A DNA stretch of 64,000 nt from NCBI RefSeq assembly GCF_030445035.2, contig NC_080680.1:46265212-46329211 (forward strand), in the 5' to 3' direction. Positions 23,668 through 37,804 of this stretch are shown in pieces (the stretch's first letter is position 1; the number at the start of each line of letters is the position of its first letter). This DNA is from Dasypus novemcinctus. Lineage: Eukaryota; Chordata; Mammalia; Cingulata; Dasypodidae. A model generated the notes under the pieces. It was given only the letters and a program-made list of their open reading frames with translations, did no database searches and was not told the origin of the DNA. Position numbers and translations under genes: made by a program.

Positions 23668-24293
23668 TTTGGTTAAGACTGCTAAGGCCAAGTACTATTT
23701 TGTTACAAGAAAGGAAGAACTTGGCTATTTTCTTGACACTTTTATGGGTGCTGCACTTTATTTTTGTTTGGTGTTTGATGGGAGGGAAAAAGAGTACTGA
23801 AACGTTTTGTAAAATTTTTTTTTGTAATGTGCTGCTAGGTTTTTATGGTTGTTTTTTTGTTTGTTTTTTGTGTTTTTTTTTTTTTTTTGAAGAGAAGAGT
23901 GGTACCATATGTTGCAAGAAGTCAAACTGGACTTTTTTTGGGGGCTACTAAATTTGCCTTTAATCTTACTCTCAATTTTGGAATCAAAGTATGAAAATCT
24001 GCACAAATACAATGTTTACAAGAACTGGTTGATTCTAGGAGGCATCTGCTACAGTCTCTTTTTATATGGATATGTACATGTCCTAATCTATAGAAACAAT
24101 TAAAGATAAAAATGTGCTTGTATCCTACTGCTAATTTACCTGTCAAATCTGGTGTTTCATCATATTAAAAGCAATAAATCACTAGTTGATAATCTACTAA
24201 GCTGGGTGGTATAAATTTAAATCTTTTCCCTTAAAATATTAGTATTAAATTTGTATTTTTGGCACTATAAGTTAAATCCTAAACTATAATAAA
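23668..24293 (+). other. CDC37L1: CDC37L1 3' UTR (minimum extent)
   Basis: Sequence after the CDC37L1 stop. It contains a T-rich tract at about 23860-23889. Canonical AATAAA signals lie at 24173-24178 and 24288-24293, with an ATTAAA-type variant near 24100. Further AATAAA hexamers near 25194 and 25235 would allow a longer UTR. Which signal is used cannot be decided from sequence alone. Confidence 0.5.
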
Positions 24294-27200
24294 TTTGATG
24301 TAAAGACATTAAATGTACTCCCAAAGTTTTCTCAAGGCCATATTCCCTGGAAGTTGATTTTACTCTGTAAGCATTTTAACATTAAGTATAATACTGATAT
24401 AAAAAGTGATAGAACTGTGTGATTCAAAACCAAATCTGCTAATAAAGGGAAAATACAGATTTTTTTAAAAAGGTAAACTTCAAGCTCATTCAATGTCTTT
24501 ACTTGACATGGTCTGGTACCTCTCAAGGAGCAAGTTTTAAAACAACACTAATGGCCTATAAGAACAAACAGGAAGAAGAATCTGTTTTTAAGAATAATTG
24601 TTACTTATTTCACTCTAATGTAGCTCTTTCTTAAAAGGCAAGAGAAATCTTATAAAGCTAAATGCCTCAAGTGGCCAGCCACTTTTTTCTAAGAATTTGG
24701 TGACCTTATCAGCAATGAAGGCTTTTATTACATTTGGCTTTCCCCTCTATAGCTTGGTCACCATAGTATGCCTCTGAGCTTTACTATTTCCTATGTAATT
24801 CACTTCAAAAATGCCAGGATATTTGATGACTTGTTTCATTTAGAATTAGATGACAGTACTAATTATGGTATCCTTATTATATGAAGATTAAGCTTCTGAC
24901 ATATAGGAATATGAACTTTGAATTTGTGTTGGGCATAATCTTTTGGCTCAGTATCCGCTGAGACTAGTAGCAACTATTTGGAAGATGACTAACCAGGATT
25001 AGGAATACATGTCTCAATTTGAGAAACCAAATAATGCTAAGGGCCCCATCTGGAAATCAGACCTGTGACTTTGGCCTTATTTGCACCTTATTTTAACTAA
25101 TTGAAGTTAATCAGGCACTTAGTACCCATAGAAATGGACTGGAATTATGAATCAAAACTTCATCTGTAACATCCCAATCTCCCTGGTTTTCAGAATAAAA
25201 ATCTTTTTGTGGTTTTGATATATATACTCTAATAATAAAATGTTTGACTAATTTATGTGGTAGTATTCATCAGCCTGTAATTTATTTTACCAGTGACCTA
25301 GTTGTAGAAGTGACCTAAATTTTTCCTTTTCTTCCTCTTCTGGAGCAAGCACTTGGTTTTCCCTTCACATTAATTAAAGAATAGAGACAGGAATATATAT
25401 CCCCAGTTTCTCAAAAATGCTACTAAAACATAATTTTCCAATCTTTCAACTTTACTTTTTCCCAGTACTTTCCTATAAACATACAAATTGTTTTGGATTT
25501 CATTTTGCCTTTAGGTTAGAGACTGAAGACTGGCATGAGAGAAAATATCAACAACTGAGTACACTAGTCCTTAAGAGGGGATCTTTTCAAATCTTACTTC
25601 CTCTATATATATATTTTTTCTTACTTTCAAAGTATATTTTGAGTGTCTGTGAAAGTAACTAGATTTGTTTTGAGAACAACCAATTGCCATAATTTTCACT
25701 TAAAGAGTGTGCCTTTTACATATTTGTTATTTACAGTACTTTAGTACTAAGAACAGTAGGTTGACATCTTTTTATTTTTCTTTATTTGATTTAGAACTAA
25801 GTCTTCCAAGAGAAATATCTTCTGTTTTCTGTTTCTTAAGAAATAGTAAGGAAGTATGTCCTAAACAAAGAGAGAATTCATATTTCAGGTTGGACAATTT
25901 TTCCTAAACAAATGAAACAGACCATGGAAGGTCCAAACAAATGAATGAAACATCTTGATGATATCAAAGTATCCAGTAAAGATTTTTTTATTTGATATAT
26001 ATCCTCTAATAATTTTTTAAATTAAATAGGCACATTTTACTCCATTCCTTCAGTTTCATTTTTATCAATGATAGTGAAAATAATACTGATTTTAAATTAT
26101 TACTCTAGGATAGGTGGATACCATCCTCATCCAAGTATACCATTAGTGGGCTCTTTCAAATTTTACCTAACAAGCCCCACATTTCCTATAATCACTTCTC
26201 TTCAGGAAAATTGGGTTCTCCTCTTATTTCAGATTAGACTCTTAAAAGTGAATTAACAAGCTGCCCAAAGTAAAACATAATCGTATTTCATATGTTGATT
26301 TTTCTTACAGGATGGAAAAATTGATTGTAAGTTAAGGAAGGTGATCCTGAAGTTAACCATTAGGCTATTTTCAGAGGGAAAAAAAAAAAGTTTATTGTTT
26401 TCAATTTTAGACTTGAAAAACAAGTCCTGTGTTTCACTTCTTAAACTGATGTGTAACAGAAATGGCATTTGTCTGGGTTGAGGTCACGTTTTTTTATTTA
26501 AACTTTGGCACTATATATATAAATTTTGGCATTTTAATAAGGCCCTTAAATTCTGTGCATCCATTTCCCCTCTGTAATGGTCATGTCTGTACTAATTCAT
26601 AGATTACTCTAAGCTAATTTATCCAATACATATTTGCTTGCTTACTATGTAAGCTAACTGGGGGTGGAGATATGATACAAAGATGAATAAAAGTTGATTT
26701 TTGGATTTCTTACCATCCAGTAATGAAACTGCAACCATTATCGTATGTCTTGAAGAATTAAGGTTTGAAATTTGATCTTTTCTGAATATGAAAATTATAA
26801 AAATTCCCAATTATATAACCACAATCTTTCACTTGTTTTTTTTAAACAGCATAATTCAGCATGGTATTTTTTTCTTCACTTACTTTTGAATCCTTTGGAA
26901 AAATATGACACAGTGCCAGATTGATTTATACTTTGGGAAAATCAAAGTGCCACTTGACCTGACAATTTTAACTTTACTCAGTGCTAAATATGGAAAAATA
27001 TGTGCTCATCAGTGAGCTAACAACAACAACAAAAATGGTATAATGGTATAGTCCCTACAAAGCATATTTGTTTTCACTAAAAGAGTTAAGCAAAGTTAAA
27101 CTATTCTTGATAGTGTTTTAAAAATTTTAAACTATAACTTCCAAACTAAACTCTTGAACTGCAAAAATGGGAAAGCTATTTCTGCAGTTTACCAGTGTCT

Positions 27201-27689
27201 GGAGATACTTTGTTGAGAGGACACAACTTAAGCATGTTTCAAAATTAAAATTCATTCTTTCTATTGCTTAGAAGTATTACAGCAATTTAATCTGAGGTCT
27301 AGAATTAACAATGATTTGTTGCTAATGTAGGTCAGTTTTGTCACAAATTATGAGTAATCCAACTATTTTATATTTTCCTGGAACGCTACTGTATGTAGCA
27401 TCTGAAGTAAAATTTGGTTGTTGCTAAAAACTGCCTATTTCCATTTCCCACAGCACACTGCTTAACAAAAGTAAAACCAAAATAACTATGGCTATCACTA
27501 TCACTCCAGAAAGCAGGGAAATGAGGTGATACTTTTCTCATTAGCTAGAAACTAAGGCACATTAAACTCCAAACTATTTCCATATGACGTAAATCTTAAT
27601 GGTCATTACATCTCCGTTTTTTGAGAGGGATGGATTCCTTAGCAATGATATTCAGGATAAAAACAATTGTTTTTAAAATAGAAGTCTTA
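24294..27689. other. Interval between the two convergent genes, no recognised repeat
   Basis: AT-rich, repeat-poor sequence likely to include the outer parts of the CDC37L1 and/or AK3 3' UTRs. Open frames here are all under 90 codons and look random. Confidence 0.4.
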
Positions 27690-28079
27690 GGGAAGCGGAC
27701 TTGGCCCAATGGATAGGGTGTCCGCCTACCACATGGGAGAACCGCAGTTCAAACCCTGGGCCTCCTTGACCCATGTGGAGCTGGCCCATGCGCAGTGCTG
27801 ATGTGTGCAAGGAGTGCCGTGCCACGGAGGGGTGTCCCCTGTGTAAGGGAGCCCCACACACAAGGAGTGCACCCTGTAGGGAGAGCCACCCAGCGTGAAA
27901 GAAAGTGCAGCCTGCTCAGAAGTGGTGCCGCACACATGGAGACCTGACGCAGCAAGAAGACGCAACAAAGAGACACAGATTCCCAGTGCCACTGACAAGA
28001 ATAGAAGCAGACACAGAAGAACACACAGCGGATGGACACAGCAGACAACCAGGGGAGGGGGTCTTAAAAAAAAAAAAGC
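27690..28079 (+). mobile_element. DAS SINE, full length
   Basis: GGGAAGCGGACTTGGCCCAA at the head, a B-box-like GTTCAAACCCTGG, the typical body (GTGCAGCCTGCTCAGAAGTG) and a pure A tail ending at about 28078. No clean target duplication was found. It lies between the AK3 and CDC37L1 3' ends. Confidence 0.9.
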
Positions 28080-28099
28080 ATAGCATAAAATCAAACCAA

Positions 28100-29846
28100 C
28101 TTCAGCACTAATTTAGAACATTTCAGAAGGTGATGAGACATCAGAACAGGTGGGATGGAATGAGATCTTTGTAAGTATCAATGACAATATCCACAATTCT
28201 AAAATTTTATTTTATTATAGTAAAATAATAAAAATAGTGTGCTAGTTCATAAATTGAGTAGTTCACAACATTTTTGGAAAGCAAAGATTAACGAGTCAAG
28301 GCATTACAGAAAGTTTTGCAAAGTGAAATGTTTACGGCAACCTTTTTAAAAAGGTCCATTTGGTCCATTTTAAAGATCAACAGTGAGTGAAAACTAAAAT
28401 CAGAAAAAAGGACTATAAGTGTTTCCCCCCAAATACGTAAGAACCGCCTCCTGGCATTTCTATTTTAAGTGACTGTAGTAAAATGGGCCAAATCTTCAAA
28501 GGCAGTTAACTTGTACAAGAACTTGTTTCATTTGATTTAGCACCAAGTAAAGTAAGGCTAAATATGCCATTTAAGATAGTTGGTTTCTGCTCACCAGTTC
28601 TACCCCTCCCAAGCCACACACATAAGCCTGCATCCTCTTTGCCCATAAAATAATGATTTAAAAATAATAGTTGCTCAGATTACACTCACCAAGCAGTTCT
28701 TTCCCCTTAAGATAGATGGCAGTGAATGCCAGCAGGTTTCAACTTCTTTGATGAGGGACAAAGAACTGCTTCAGCAAACTAAAATTACTTTCCCTTTTAA
28801 CCTATCACTCCTTTTTATTGCTTCATCTGTTTACTAATTATGACTGCTATGTTAAAGTTATTTTCTCCAGGTATGCCTATTTCTACTTCCTAATGGCAAA
28901 GTGTGCTTATTTTACTTGTGACATGGGTTTTCTCTTTTTTTTTTTCTTTCTTGTACTTTAAATTGTTACTCATCAAGGTATGTTGTACATTTGGACCAAA
29001 AAGAGAAACTGGCAAGTAGATCCTAAAGCACATGTTTCTTAACCCAAGTAACGTCTAAAAACATAAGACTTTAGTTACATTTCCTCATCAAGAAAATTCA
29101 TTCAACTTCAGTGCTTAGCCAGTAACTTAAAAGCCATTTTCCAATATAAATCATATCTCTCAGTATATATGTATTTTAAAAAGAAAATAAGTCATATTAA
29201 TTTTCCTAAATGCTACTAGATATATTTTTACAGTAAATTGAAAATTGCCAGTAAACTGAATGTATGTTTAACAACAAAATAAATATAGCATATATGGCCA
29301 GCTTGTAAGTTTCTTAGATAAAGGCAGCAGTGAATTTGTATTCTGTGCAGCTGATCTGTAAATCTAATTGTCTTTTTCTGGAATTTTATAGTGTCAATAC
29401 CACATCCCATAGAGCCAGAAATGTCTTTTTGGCATCAGTCTATGTAAAAGCCTCTAATAAGATACCTTCCCCCAATTGTATAATGTAATTTTTCTTCACA
29501 TTTCAAGAAAAATATGGGAACCTTACCCATCTTAACTGAACAGAAGTTGGATTATTACAAATTGCTCTTTTAATTTTGCTCTGCAAGATTTTGAAAAAAA
29601 TTTAGACATCTCTGATGTTTTTGAATTGCACATCCATAGAAGATAACTGGGTGAAACATACTTGAATATTTCAGAAGATAAATCTTTGTATGTGACTCAT
29701 ATGGTGCATCCTTAGTATATAGAATAAAATCAGCAGAAGTGAAACTAAGTTTCAAAGAACTCATACATGCCAGAGTCTTAGGACAAGGAGCTTCTGAATG
29801 AAAGGAAGAGGATTCTACTCATCTTACTAATTACATGGATTTTTCC
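28100..29846 (-). other. AK3: AK3 3' UTR, extent uncertain
   Basis: This is the sequence downstream of the AK3 stop on the minus strand. Minus-strand AATAAA hexamers (TTTATT on +) occur at 28814-28819 and, as a pair, at 28206-28216, just before the DAS SINE at 27690-28079. The interval otherwise looks like unique AT-rich UTR-type sequence without recognisable repeats. The choice of poly(A) site is inference. Confidence 0.35.
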
Positions 29847-30017
<171 letters not shown>

Positions 30018-30169
30018 CTAATGAGCTTTTTCAAAATGATTCTATAATAGATGTTAATATGGATTTAGGGGCCTCAATAAATATAGGTCTGTGTGATCAA
30101 GAAAGAAAGGCACTTGGCTAGGCATCAGAAAACCTAGATTTTAGTTTTATTTGTGCCCTCTGGCTTAAA

Positions 30170-30275
30170 TAACAGCTGCTATCATTTATTGAGCATGTAA
30201 TATATGTAAAACCCTGTGCTGAGTGCTTTATGCATAACATTTCAATTAATCTTTTCCAAAACTCAACTTTCCTTA
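30170..30275 (-). mobile_element. MIR SINE fossil in AK3 intron 4
   Basis: ATCATTTATTGAGCATGTAA, then CTGTGCTGAGTGCTTTATGC, in MIR reverse order. Confidence 0.7.
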
Positions 30276-31699
30276 TTTACTTTGATAAAACTGCATCTTA
30301 CACATACAGTAAAAGCCTAAATCACAGCTAATAATAGTATAAGTTTTCCAAACCCAGTATCTCTCAGATGCCAGAATCTCCCTTGGGTTTTCTTTGTCCA
30401 CTTGCCCATCTGCAAAAAGAGCTTTCTAATAATTGTCAATCCTTCTTTCACCCAGGTTTATTTTTTCCTCTCTTCTTCCCTTCTGAATTTTATAGGAAAA
30501 GGGGGATAAAATGTGCTGTTTCTATCCTTTTGCCTCTGGGGTTTCTCCATTTCTTCTCTGGGAGTTTTGTCTGACTTGTCACCAGACAGCAGCCAGTCTA
30601 TTTACTAAAGTTGCCTGGGGATGAGGGAGGATCAGAATCCTGGGGCTGCCTTTCAAACCAGAGATTCTGACATTCCTCTTGCTCTCTCCAATCCCCTTAG
30701 CACACGCATGCACACACACACTTGTGGCACACACCACACTGGTTCAAAAGCTGCATAAGGGCAACTGAAAAGCTCTGATTTGTTACTTTCTAAAAACAGA
30801 TCAGTCATATTTCTCCAATCCTCTTAACTAGGTTTTCAGAAGCTTCACTGGGGACAAAAGCATTCCTTTCTAAATATCTCATAAAATTTACTTAAATAAT
30901 TCCCACTGTTTTCTTGATAAGAAGGAAAAAAGCATGCAAATACTGTACTCTTTGCATATAAGAAGCCCTCCAGCTTCTGAATTCACAGGAGTCTTGTAAA
31001 GTTTTCAAGAGAATTAGTGTCTTAATTCCTGTAAGCTCCCTGAAGAGCCACTTTACACACAAGTGGGTTAATCACTGAGGACACAACTGCAGACACCTTT
31101 TCAAGCCTAAAACTGTACCTTGGAAAAAGACTTGTCATTTTCATTTCTGTATAATACAATGGAACCAGCTTCAACAATTGGTCCTCCAAAGAGTAATAAC
31201 ACCATGTCATCTAGAAATAAAGACCTAATTACTGTATAATGTGCCAAAGCTAAGAAGTTTTAGAAACAATATAACTATCGGCATCCTTAAATAACTTCCA
31301 ACTGATCACTAAGGTTGTTGCAAATACATCTTCAATTTTTGGTGACGTTGAGCCCTAGTTCTATGTGCAGGAGCTAAAAGGAAAAGCTTGACTTAATGGC
31401 AAGCAGCAGCATGAGCCAGGAGAAGCCTAGAAAGACAAATATATCACCTAAGACAGTGACCTGGGTCTTACACTTCATCTCTGCTGCTTCCCCAACTTCC
31501 CTCCCTGCATTTTGACAGAACTAAATAAAGCCCTAGGGCTACTGTACTCGACTGCATTTAGTTATAACCTCTACAAATTGCCTTGCAGTGTTGTTTTATC
31601 CGCCCAGCATCAATGTGTTCTCCCTTCATCTAGTTGCCTTTGGCAAACAAACCACCTCTCCACCAATCTCAGTCCATTAGGATCAGGTGGAACTGCCCC

Positions 31700-32012
31700 C
31701 ACTGCCCAGCTCCAAGAACGGATATGATCACAGCTGAGTGCCAACCCCAAGGCTTTTGCTGGCATTACCTGGCAAAAGAGGTGTTCTTTTCTTCCGGATA
31801 ACTGAGATGTATGGTGGAGCTGTTGGGGGGCTGCCACACAGGGAGAGCCCACCATAGACTGAAGCCAATACAGGAGCTGAACAAATGGAGCTGAAAGGGC
31901 CTGAGGCATGATGACACTGTTCACACCCCTGGACTCAACCACCAACCACTGGACTTTTAAGTTACATGACCAATAAATTCTGCTTTTGCGTATACTAGTG
32001 TGAATTAGTTTC
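31700..32012 (+). mobile_element. Possible LTR-like repeat 3' end
   Basis: The segment ends CATGACCAATAAATTCTGCT, then TTTGCGTATACTAGTG, then GAATTAGTTTC, resembling the polyadenylation end of MaLR-type LTRs. The upstream boundary is unclear. It lies in AK3 intron 4. Confidence 0.3.
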
Positions 32013-32169
32013 CTAATAAATATAAGCATTATCACATTGCATGATGAATGTTGTTTATCCAGCTCCCTGCAACACCCACAAACAGAAGGTGAGTTTCTTG
32101 GGGACTGGCATGGACTGCATCTAATTATTTCTGTGGGCCCAGGCCTAGCCCAGTATCTGACAGAGTAAA

Positions 32170-32370
32170 TAATAATAGCTAACACTGGGTGATTCATCAG
32201 TGCCAGGACTGCTGTCTTTCCATGGATTATCTCACTTAATTCCCTTAACAACGCTATAAAGTAGGTACTAACATTACCCTCATCTTAGAGATAAAGAACT
32301 TGTGCACAGAGGTTAAATAATTTGCCTGGGGCCACACAGCTAGTTATCTGTGAGCCAGGATCATCATACA
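32170..32370 (-). mobile_element. MIR SINE fossil in AK3 intron 4
   Basis: AATAATAGCTAACACTGGG, then TATCTCACTTAATTCCCTTA, then GGGGCCACACAGCTAGTTA: a well-preserved MIR in reverse orientation. It accounts for part of the 213-codon minus frame at 31610-32251. Confidence 0.85.
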
Positions 32371-32512
32371 AATCACAAAATTAGAGGAACAACTACTGTA
32401 GAAAGTGAATCACCAACTCCCTTATAATTTTACACTCCAGAAATAACTACTAAACGTTTGGAGAGTATTCCTTCAGAGTTCACTGCATACTTAGCCTACA
32501 ACAATAACAACA

Positions 32513-32690
32513 AAAATACTAATAATTATATGTGTTTACTATTTCTCAGGCACAGTTATAATAAGAGATACACATATTGACTCATTTAATCTTTCAATCC
32601 TATTTTATCACTCCCATTTTACAGAGGAGAAAACAGGCAGAGGTTAAGCTGAGGTTAAAGTATTCATTCCAGCTTTCCCTCCACCACAGA
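32513..32690 (-). mobile_element. MIR SINE fossil in AK3 intron 4
   Basis: GTTTACTATTTCTCAGGCAC, then TTGACTCATTTAATCTTTCA, then CCCATTTTACAGAGGAGAAA in MIR reverse order. It follows the previous MIR by about 150 bp. Confidence 0.8.
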
Positions 32691-33227
32691 GCAGAATCTG
32701 AGTGACAGTGACTCACCCCCAGTGGCAGGGGTGGACGAATCAGTGTAATCTCTCCTACCCAGAATTTGGTTCAGGGATGGGCATAACCCAGGCCTAAAAC
32801 AGTGCAGCAAAACATGCCCTGACCACAGTGACTATTCAAGTAGTGATATTCAGCGCTTTGTTCACTGGTGAAAAGGATCCCTACCCCTAACCCTAACCTC
32901 ACTTTCGTAAAGCCCTGGCTGTTCCTGGCAATTATCTGCAACCATGTAGAATGCCAACCTGAGGACAAAGCCAAAAAACAAAGGAAGGTAAAGCCAAGAG
33001 AATGGCAAGACTCTGATCAAACCTCTGGGTGACTTTTCTGTTACACAAGCTAATATGTTTCCTTTATTGTTTAGGCCAATCTGAATTGGGTCTTCTGTTA
33101 TTTTAGCATTTCACCTGTAAAGTAGGGATAATCAAAAACAAAACTGACTCTGTACCCCACTGTATACACTGCTTCATCATACAAGAGAAGTTCTGAAAAG
33201 AAAAAAACAAAAAAACAAAAAACCTCA

Positions 33228-33347
<120 letters not shown>

Positions 33348-33424
33348 CTAAACAGGAGTCAGAGGGACTGACATCAAACAACAGAACAAGCTTGATATTT
33401 TTTAATGATAAAAATGACTAAGCA

Positions 33425-33992
<568 letters not shown>

Positions 33993-34403
33993 TTATTGTT
34001 GGACAAATCTGAACAAAAGGAAAGATGTGACAGGCAAACTGAACTCGCTATGTAGATAACCTTCTGGGAGCAACTCCACAAACACGCGTTTAGAATGCAC
34101 TGAACAGCAGAGCTGGGAGAACTGCTTCCAGGACGCTTCTCCCCACATGGAGCCATTAGGGTACATTCAACTCATCTTCCTCCTGCCTTGTTCTGGGGTA
34201 GCAGGCTGCCCCATTGTCTCTACATACATTATAAGTTTTCTTTGGGGGGGCTCAGAGAAGATGAATTGCCTCAGGCCTCAGGGCCATGAGTACTAGAACT
34301 CAGGCTTCCCACCCTTACTGTCCAATTCTAGCCTATGAAATGTTTATTCTCCTGCCAGCAGCACTCATCATTTTGGTTGGTTGAAATGTTCACAACCCCT
34401 CTA

Positions 34404-34658
<255 letters not shown>

Positions 34659-35309
34659 TTATAAAAAAAAGAGAGGTAACAATCCATAATGCCTATTTTA
34701 GATTCTCAATTATGTAAAAGTATATAAGTATAAATGTGTAAACAGAGTATATAAAGGCAATCTCTACATCAATATGTTACTAGTAGTCTCTGTGTGATAG
34801 AATTATGAGCGGCTTTTAACATCTTTGCATTCTTCTGTATTTTCCAAATTATATATAAATATAAAGAAATTGAATATAAAGAATTGAAACCATTTTATTT
34901 TTAAATAATTTTAAATAGGCATTATTTTTAAGTTGGCTCAGCCTATTAAATGTTATTGTAGATATTTGTCTAATCCTCTAAAACAGGTGCTGCTGTCATA
35001 ATGCAATTCAATTTTTAACCAGATTAGCACTGTGATCATATTTTTATTAATAAAACACACTGAAGAATGCATTACAATTTTAAAATATTACCCACAACTA
35101 CATCACTATTCTGCAATAGTATTTTAATTTCCTCATGTTCTCTTACACACCTATTTATATATATTCAGAATCATTGTAATTTGGACATATACAGTTTTGT
35201 GTTCTTTTGTTACTAAGTATTATTTTGTAAATACTTTTCTTTCATTTAATATAGTTATGTTACTAATTGAAGAGTACTCCATCATGTTGATATATAGGAC
35301 TATACCAGA

Positions 35310-36035
35310 TTTCCAGTCGACCAAGATGGCAGCTTAAGACACTCCAGGGTTCTCTTTGCCCACAGAGTCTTTAAACAACTAGCAAAAACAGGCAGAACCA
35401 TCTTCCTCAAAACTCCAGAGAACAGTTAAGGAGTGTCATAACTGGAAGAGTATTGAATCAAGAAACACAACCTGGAAAGCGGATGCGGCTCAAGTGATAG
35501 AGCTTCTGCCTACCATATAGAAGGACCTGGGTCCAATCCCTGGGGCCTCCTGATGAAAAAGAAGAGAAAGCATGCCTGTGTGCCAAACCAGTGTCAATGC
35601 GAGTGCCTGCATGATGAGCCAGTGCCCACGCGAATCCCTGCATGGTGAGCCAGTGCCCCGCGCAAGAGAGTCACACAGCAAGATGATGATGCATCAAAAG
35701 AGAGACAAGGGGAGAGTCAAGGTGAAGTGCTACAGAAACCAGGAACTGAGGTGGTGCGATTGACAGGGAACCTCTCCCTCAATCAGAGATCTCCAGGATC
35801 GAATCCTGGTAAATCGTAGAGGAGAGAAAATGAGAAGACAACATAGACAGCAAAACAGCAGGGCAGGAGGAGGGGAAGGGGGGAAATAAATTTTTTTAGA
35901 AGTTTGAACTTAAAAATAAAAAAAGAAGAAAACACAATCTAAAACCTGTAAAAGCTCATGGCACACTTGTTGGCCCTTCCCTCCTCTTCCCCTTAACTGT
36001 GTGGAGTAAGACTGCAAGCTGGCCATTAACATGGC
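35310..36035 (+). mobile_element. L1 5' UTR segment, split by a DAS SINE
   Basis: It begins AGTCGACCAAGATGGCAGCT, the typical start of an L1 5' UTR, and continues AGACACTCCAGGGTTCTC... up to the SINE at 35472. It resumes at about 35926 (AACACAATCTAAAACCTG) to about 36035. No ORF1 follows; the next sequence is unrelated L1 ORF2. Confidence 0.6.
35472..35925 (+). mobile_element. Long DAS-type SINE with two tRNA-like modules
   Basis: The head GGAAAGCGGATGCGGCTCAA with B-box-like GGGTCCAATCCC is followed by a GTGAGCCAGTGCCC-type repeat region. A second module has B-box-like AGGATCGAATCCTGG near 35799, then an A/G-rich tail. It shares this layout with the copy at 56252. The flanks AAGAAACACAAC and AAGAAAACACAATC suggest a decayed target duplication. 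Confidence 0.7.
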
Positions 36036-36039
36036 TTTG

Positions 36040-36118
36040 GTAGGTTTTTTGAAAATAAGTTGGCCATAGAGGTTAGGGTTTATTTCTGGACTCTCAATTC
36101 TGTTCCCCTGATTGATGT
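36040..36118 (-). mobile_element. Short L1 ORF2 fragment
   Basis: GTTGGCCATAGAGGTTAGGG, TTTATTTCTGGACTCTCAAT, then TCTGTTCCCC is L1 ORF2 in reverse. It directly abuts a forward L1 3' end at 36126, an arrangement seen after twin-primed insertion. Confidence 0.6.
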
Positions 36119-36125
36119 GTCATAA

Positions 36126-36560
36126 AGTATATCACAACACGGATGAACCTACAAGACATTATACTGAGTGAGGCAAGCCAGACACAATAGGACAAATGTT
36201 GTATGATTATACTATGAACTAACTATATTGTACAATCTCATGGAGTTAATCACTTGAATGTGGGTCACCAGAAAATAGAATGAGGTTAGACAATGGAAAG
36301 CTGAGGGTTAACTTGTACAGAATTGGTAAAAGGTTGTTTGTTAAACTTTGGAAATGAATAGAAAAGGTGAAAGCCCCATATAATGTTTGAAACTAGCAGT
36401 ACCATTATGTGGGTATGAAAGTGGTTTAAAGGGAACGACTGTCATGTATGTTACTAAAAAGAAAGCTAAAAAATGTAACATGGGACTGTATAGCAGAGTA
36501 AAACCGCATATGAAACATGAATAAGGATAAAATTGCATATATAAGACCATCTTTCTTCGA
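36126..36560 (+). mobile_element. L1 3' end fragment
   Basis: ATCACAACACGGATGAACCT, ACAAGACATTATACTGAGTG, then GTTGTATGATTATACTATGA is the end of ORF2 passing into a 3' UTR different from that of the next fragment. Confidence 0.7.
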
Positions 36561-36589
36561 AACTGAACAGATGTATATTACTACAAGAT

Positions 36590-37146
36590 ATTAATATCAG
36601 ACAAAAAAGAACATTATGCTAAGTGAAAGAAACCAGACACAACATATTACATACTGTATGATTCCATTTATATAAAATGTAAATATAATTCATTTTATAA
36701 AAATGAAATTAGATTAATGACTATGTAGAGTGGGTAAGGACTGCTAAGAGGTGTGGAATTTTTCTTTTTCTTTTTGGAGTAATCAAATTGTTCTAAAATT
36801 TTTTGTGGTGATGAATGTACAGCATTGTGATTATACTAAAAGCCACTGATTATACACTTTGGGTACATCATATGGTATGTGAATATATTTCATTAAAACT
36901 TCTTAATAAACAAATTAATAATTGTGCAAGAATAGCCAGAAATAACACCTATGTACAGCAGGGGAACAGAGAGATTGAGAGGTGAAGAATTTTGTTTGTT
37001 ATTATCATTACTGAAATAATGAAAATGCTCTAATGATTGATGTGATGAATGCACAACTGTGATTAAACAAATACCACTGACTGTACACTTTGGATGAATT
37101 GTCTGCTTTATTAATTTGTATCAGTAAAACTGATTTATTAAAAAAG
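36590..37146 (+). mobile_element. L1 3' end fragment, same family as 49865-51605
   Basis: From AACATTATGCTAAGTGAAAG through GTGATGAATGTACAGCATTG to AAAACTGATTTATTAAAAAA, it matches 51010-51605 along its whole length by eye, including the internal AATAGCCAGAAA block. The A-rich end is at about 37146. Confidence 0.8.
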
Positions 37147-37670
37147 AAAGGTACAGAAAAGTACATACCCTATGCTGTATAATTTGTGTAAAACAAAAAC
37201 AGAAGGAAGAATAGGTAGACATTTGGTTTTATGTGCGTGAAATATCTCTGGATCTTTTCAGTAAATATCCTTCTATATTTTTTTGGAATTTCAAACCATG
37301 TCAATGAATTGCCTATTACCAAATACATTTTTTAGAATTAGAAAGGTAATTTACTCTTTCATCAACATTATTCCAGGTAGACACTCCTATGCTGAAAGGA
37401 TGTACAAAATAAAAATTTTGTTAGTATAGAATCTTGGGAACTGACAGATGTTTTGAAGATTACCTATAGAGTTCAACTCCCCGAAATTACAGATGAGAAC
37501 AAATGAGTTTAAAAGGTCAGCCATCTAATCCAAAGTCATGTCTTTGTGAAACATTATGCCACAGAGCAGTGTTTCTCAAACTCTGTACAATGACATGTCA
37601 ACTTCACAACTTCTGCCATAGGTTAACTATTAATTACTATATACTTCCCTCTAAAGCTACTTGGCTTTAT

Positions 37671-37694
37671 TATATTATTATTATTATTATTATT
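37671..37694. repeat. (ATT)n microsatellite
   Basis: About eight pure ATT units in AK3 intron 1, just upstream of the MIR/L1 block. Confidence 0.85.
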
Positions 37695-37804
37695 AGCTAT
37701 AATATCCATAAAATTACAGTTTGGTGTACTATTTTTTTATTTGAAATAAATTTTAAAAAACTTTTTCTCTACCTAAATTATCTCATGAATCTCAATTTGA
37801 GAAA

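Noticed and set aside
31610-32251. 213-codon minus-strand open frame
   Set aside because: It overlaps a MIR and an LTR-like repeat, lies inside AK3 intron 4, has no recognisable domain and reads as low-information sequence.
32882-32897. CCCCTAACCCTAACC, telomere-like
   Set aside because: Little more than two units. Far too short to call an interstitial telomeric array.
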